Origin: Smittium culicis
Taxonomy: Eukaryota; Kickxellomycota; Harpellomycetes; Harpellales; Legeriomycetaceae
NCBI GenBank assembly: GCA_001970855.1
Contig: LSSN01005606.1
Coordinates: forward strand, 1-20,005
Direction of reading: 5' to 3'
DNA: 20,005 nucleotides
The position numbers and the translations under genes are program-made. Under the pieces are notes generated by a model. The model saw nothing but the letters and a program-made list of their open reading frames with translations, made no database searches and was not told where the DNA came from. Positions 18,365 to 20,005 of this stretch are shown in pieces (the stretch's first letter is position 1; each line of letters opens with the position of its first letter).

Positions 18365-19198
18365 GGTTAGATTATTGTGGTGGGTCGAAGTATTGTCTTG
18401 TGGCGAAATAGAACCTTAATTTTGGGTTGCAAAAAAAAAAAAAAAAAAACAGATGAAATTTTTCGCTCTAAAGCGTCGGTTCGAATTGATTATTGATGTG
18501 AGTAGATAATTAGTGAAGTGTTTTATAGCTAAAAAAGCTAGAAAATGAATTTTTGTAACAGATCTTTTAATTAATAATACAATAGGGGTTTTTTTTTGGT
18601 AAAATTGCAGCTTTATTTTTTGAAAAAAGATTTAAAGATTACTTCGATGCAAAGGAATTGGGTATGGAATACTATTCTTAACTTTTAAATGTTATTATAA
18701 TTATTTATTCACCCATTTAAAAAATTCACTTTATTTCTTCTACGTATTAAACAACTATATAAAAAACATAATAAATCTATTTGCCAAATTATACCATGAG
18801 TTGAATCAATCTATTGGCCAACTTTCGAATGCAAAATAGCACGATTATTGGGCAAGTCATTATGATAAATCAAAAATCAACGTTATGTCTTAATCGAGTG
18901 GCCATCAGCTACCCAGAAGCAAAGTCAAAAAGAGTATTAACGGCTGTGATTTGCTCAATTTTATGATTAGATTTCTTTATTTTGGAAATAGAAGAGAAGT
19001 TAATCAAAATATTCAATTCCCAAAAACCAAATAAAAAAAAAATCAGGATTATATTTCAACTCCCAAAATAAAAGTCATTTCTATTAATATTATTCTTATT
19101 TTCAAAAGTCGAACTTATTGGACTCAACCAGCAAAAATAAATTGTAAAAGGAACAGCTAAACCAGTATAAAATAAGAAAAAGAAAAAATTTAGGAAAA
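18365..19198. promoter_or_regulatory. divergent promoter region of TAF9 and the cyclophilin gene
   Basis: The 834 bp between the two divergently oriented start codons hold no reading frame of interest. Visible elements: a 19-nt A-run at 18431-18449 near TAF9, two ATTGG (reverse CCAAT) motifs at about 18811 and 18847, and A-rich sequence just before the cyclophilin ATG. Both genes must be driven from here. Confidence 0.6.
18811..18819 (-). promoter_or_regulatory. extended CCAAT box (GGCCAATAG on the minus strand)
   Basis: The plus strand reads CTATTGGCCAAC. It lies about 450 nt from the TAF9 start and 380 nt from the cyclophilin start. It shares GGCCAATA with the sites at 2464 and 6959. A second ATTGG (TTATTGGGC) follows 30 nt later, the spacing of a possible paired CCAAT site. 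Confidence 0.4.
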
Positions 19199-19699
19199 AT
19201 GTCATTGCCACGTGTTTTTTTCGACATCAAAGCTGCCGGCAAGCCGCTGGGCCGTATAGTGATGGAGCTTCGGTCAGACGTGGTGCCGAAAACGAGCGAG
19301 AATTTCCGCCAGCTGTGCGTGAACCAAACGAAAGGCGAAGGGTACAAGAACTCAAAGTTCCACCGCGTGATCCCCAATTTTATGTTGCAGGGCGGCGATT
19401 TCACGCACCATAACGGCACGGGCGGCAAATCTATCTATGGGCCAAAGTTCAAGGACGAGAACTTCACGCTCAAACACACCGGCCCTGGCTTGCTCTCCAT
19501 GGCCAACGCCGGACCCAACACCAATGGCTCCCAGTTCTTCATCACCACCGTCGAAACTCCCTGGCTCGACGGCCACCACGTCGTTTTCGGCTCCGTCGTT
19601 GACGGAATGAACGTCGTCCGCGAAATCGAAAAGCTCGGCAGCGATAGCGGAAAAACCAGCCAGGTCGTTGAGATTTCTGAATCTGGCCAAATCGAATAA
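19199..19699 (+). CDS. CPR1: cyclophilin A-type peptidyl-prolyl cis-trans isomerase
   Basis: An intronless 166-aa protein, the usual length for single-domain cytosolic cyclophilin, with no signal peptide or extension. It catalyses cis-trans isomerisation of X-Pro bonds and is the usual cyclosporin A target. By comparison with human CypA (offset +1), the active-site residues are present: Arg56, Phe61, Met62, Gln64 in [15 protein letters not shown]; Ala102 and Asn103 in [14 protein letters not shown]; Gln112, Phe114, Trp122, Leu123 and His127 in [12 protein letters not shown]. The Trp needed for cyclosporin binding is kept; the usual Lys in WLDGKHVVFG is His here. Codons are much richer in G/C at the third position than in neighbouring genes, which fits high expression. 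It diverges from TAF9 across a shared promoter. The symbol follows the yeast cytosolic orthologue. Confidence 0.95.
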   Translation: MSLPRVFFDIKAAGKPLGRIVMELRSDVVPKTSENFRQLCVNQTKGEGYKNSKFHRVIPNFMLQGGDFTHHNGTGGKSIYGPKFKDENFTLKHTGPGLLSMANAGPNTNGSQFFITTVETPWLDGHHVVFGSVVDGMNVVREIEKLGSDSGKTSQVVEISESGQIE

Positions 19700-20005
19700 C
19701 TCTTCTTTTTTTTTTTCCTATTCATTGCCCTCAGGAAGAATATTCAAAATAAAATTACTTTCCCGGCTTTTTTTTTTTTTCTTTTTTGAATCAAATTTTT
19801 GATCTCAGTTTTATGTTTTTGTTTTAGAAAAAGAAAATATACATCACATTGTTTTGGTAAATATATGGGAGATTCTTTATGAAGAAGTCCTTTTATAGTG
19901 CAAAGTGTTACAGTGCATAAAATTGTATAAAAAGTCTATGGCCAATGAGCAAAATCATTTCTTATATATAGCAAATAAAAATTTCAAATTTAAACAAAAA
20001 AAATA
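19700..20005. other. 3' flank of the cyclophilin gene, no further gene seen
   Basis: AT-rich sequence with T-runs to the window edge. GGCCAATG at about 19940 is a plain CCAAT without the extended A/G context. No frame or RNA gene is apparent. Confidence 0.5.
19748..19753 (+). terminator. putative poly(A) signal of the cyclophilin gene
   Basis: AATAAA lies 49 nt after the stop codon, between two T-runs. Confidence 0.5.

Noticed and set aside
18478..18488. GGTTCGAATTG resembling a tRNA B box
   Set aside because: It lacks the closing CC of the T arm and no acceptor or anticodon arms can be drawn around it.
9517..18859. 12-base word ATTGGGCAAGTC present near 9518 and 18848
   Set aside because: A single 12-mer pair is expected by chance over 20 kb on both strands, and flanking sequence does not align.
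19166..19172. TATAAAA upstream of the cyclophilin ATG as a TATA box
   Set aside because: It is only 33 nt before the ATG in A-rich DNA, leaving almost no room for a transcription start.
19352..19690. 112-aa minus-strand frame over the cyclophilin
   Set aside because: Shadow of a GC3-rich real gene; no family resemblance.

Overview
The window looks like nuclear DNA of an AT-rich fungus. It has short GT..TAG introns (84 to 114 nt), proteins of fungal type (a Dnf-type flippase, a CSC1-type channel, Pol I subunit A43, TAF9, cyclophilin A), and long AT-rich spacers with A/T runs and decayed mobile elements. The style (very low GC, spacers of kilobases, acidic repeats) would fit an early-diverging lineage such as Harpellales, but that placement is inference only. 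The standard genetic code works in every gene read.

Layout. (1) 1-1496, minus: the first 470 codons of a CSC1/OSCA-type channel, one intron, cut by the left edge. (2) 1497-2740: its upstream region, pyrimidine-rich on the sense strand near the gene and then a GC-richer block. (3) 2741-7420: an AT-rich gene desert holding a decayed Ty1/copia reverse-transcriptase piece and a second, doubtful one. (4) 7421-8821, plus: RNA polymerase I subunit RPA43 in two exons, with an acidic 7-residue repeat. (5) 8822-9861: a 40-bp T-tract tandem array, then three diverged copies of a ~190-bp MITE-like element at TTAA-type sites. (6) 9862-12866: no convincing gene; purine-rich, then abruptly pyrimidine-rich leading into the next gene. 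(7) 12867-17303, plus: an intronless 1478-aa P4-ATPase of Dnf1/2 type. (8) 17587-18364, minus: TAF9 in four exons, which does not show up as a single reading frame. (9) 18365-19198: shared divergent promoter. (10) 19199-19699, plus: a 166-aa cyclophilin.

The five genes form no operon or pathway. They are housekeeping functions: membrane ion and lipid transport, Pol I and Pol II transcription, protein folding. The most rewarding non-gene signals are the three-copy TTAA-flanked MITE cluster, the copia relic, an extended CCAAT-box motif (GCCAATA) seen upstream of all the genes, and within-gene switches of wobble G/C use that run in opposite order in the flippase and the cyclophilin. No CRISPR array, rRNA or convincing tRNA was seen. 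I did not find a new multi-gene system.
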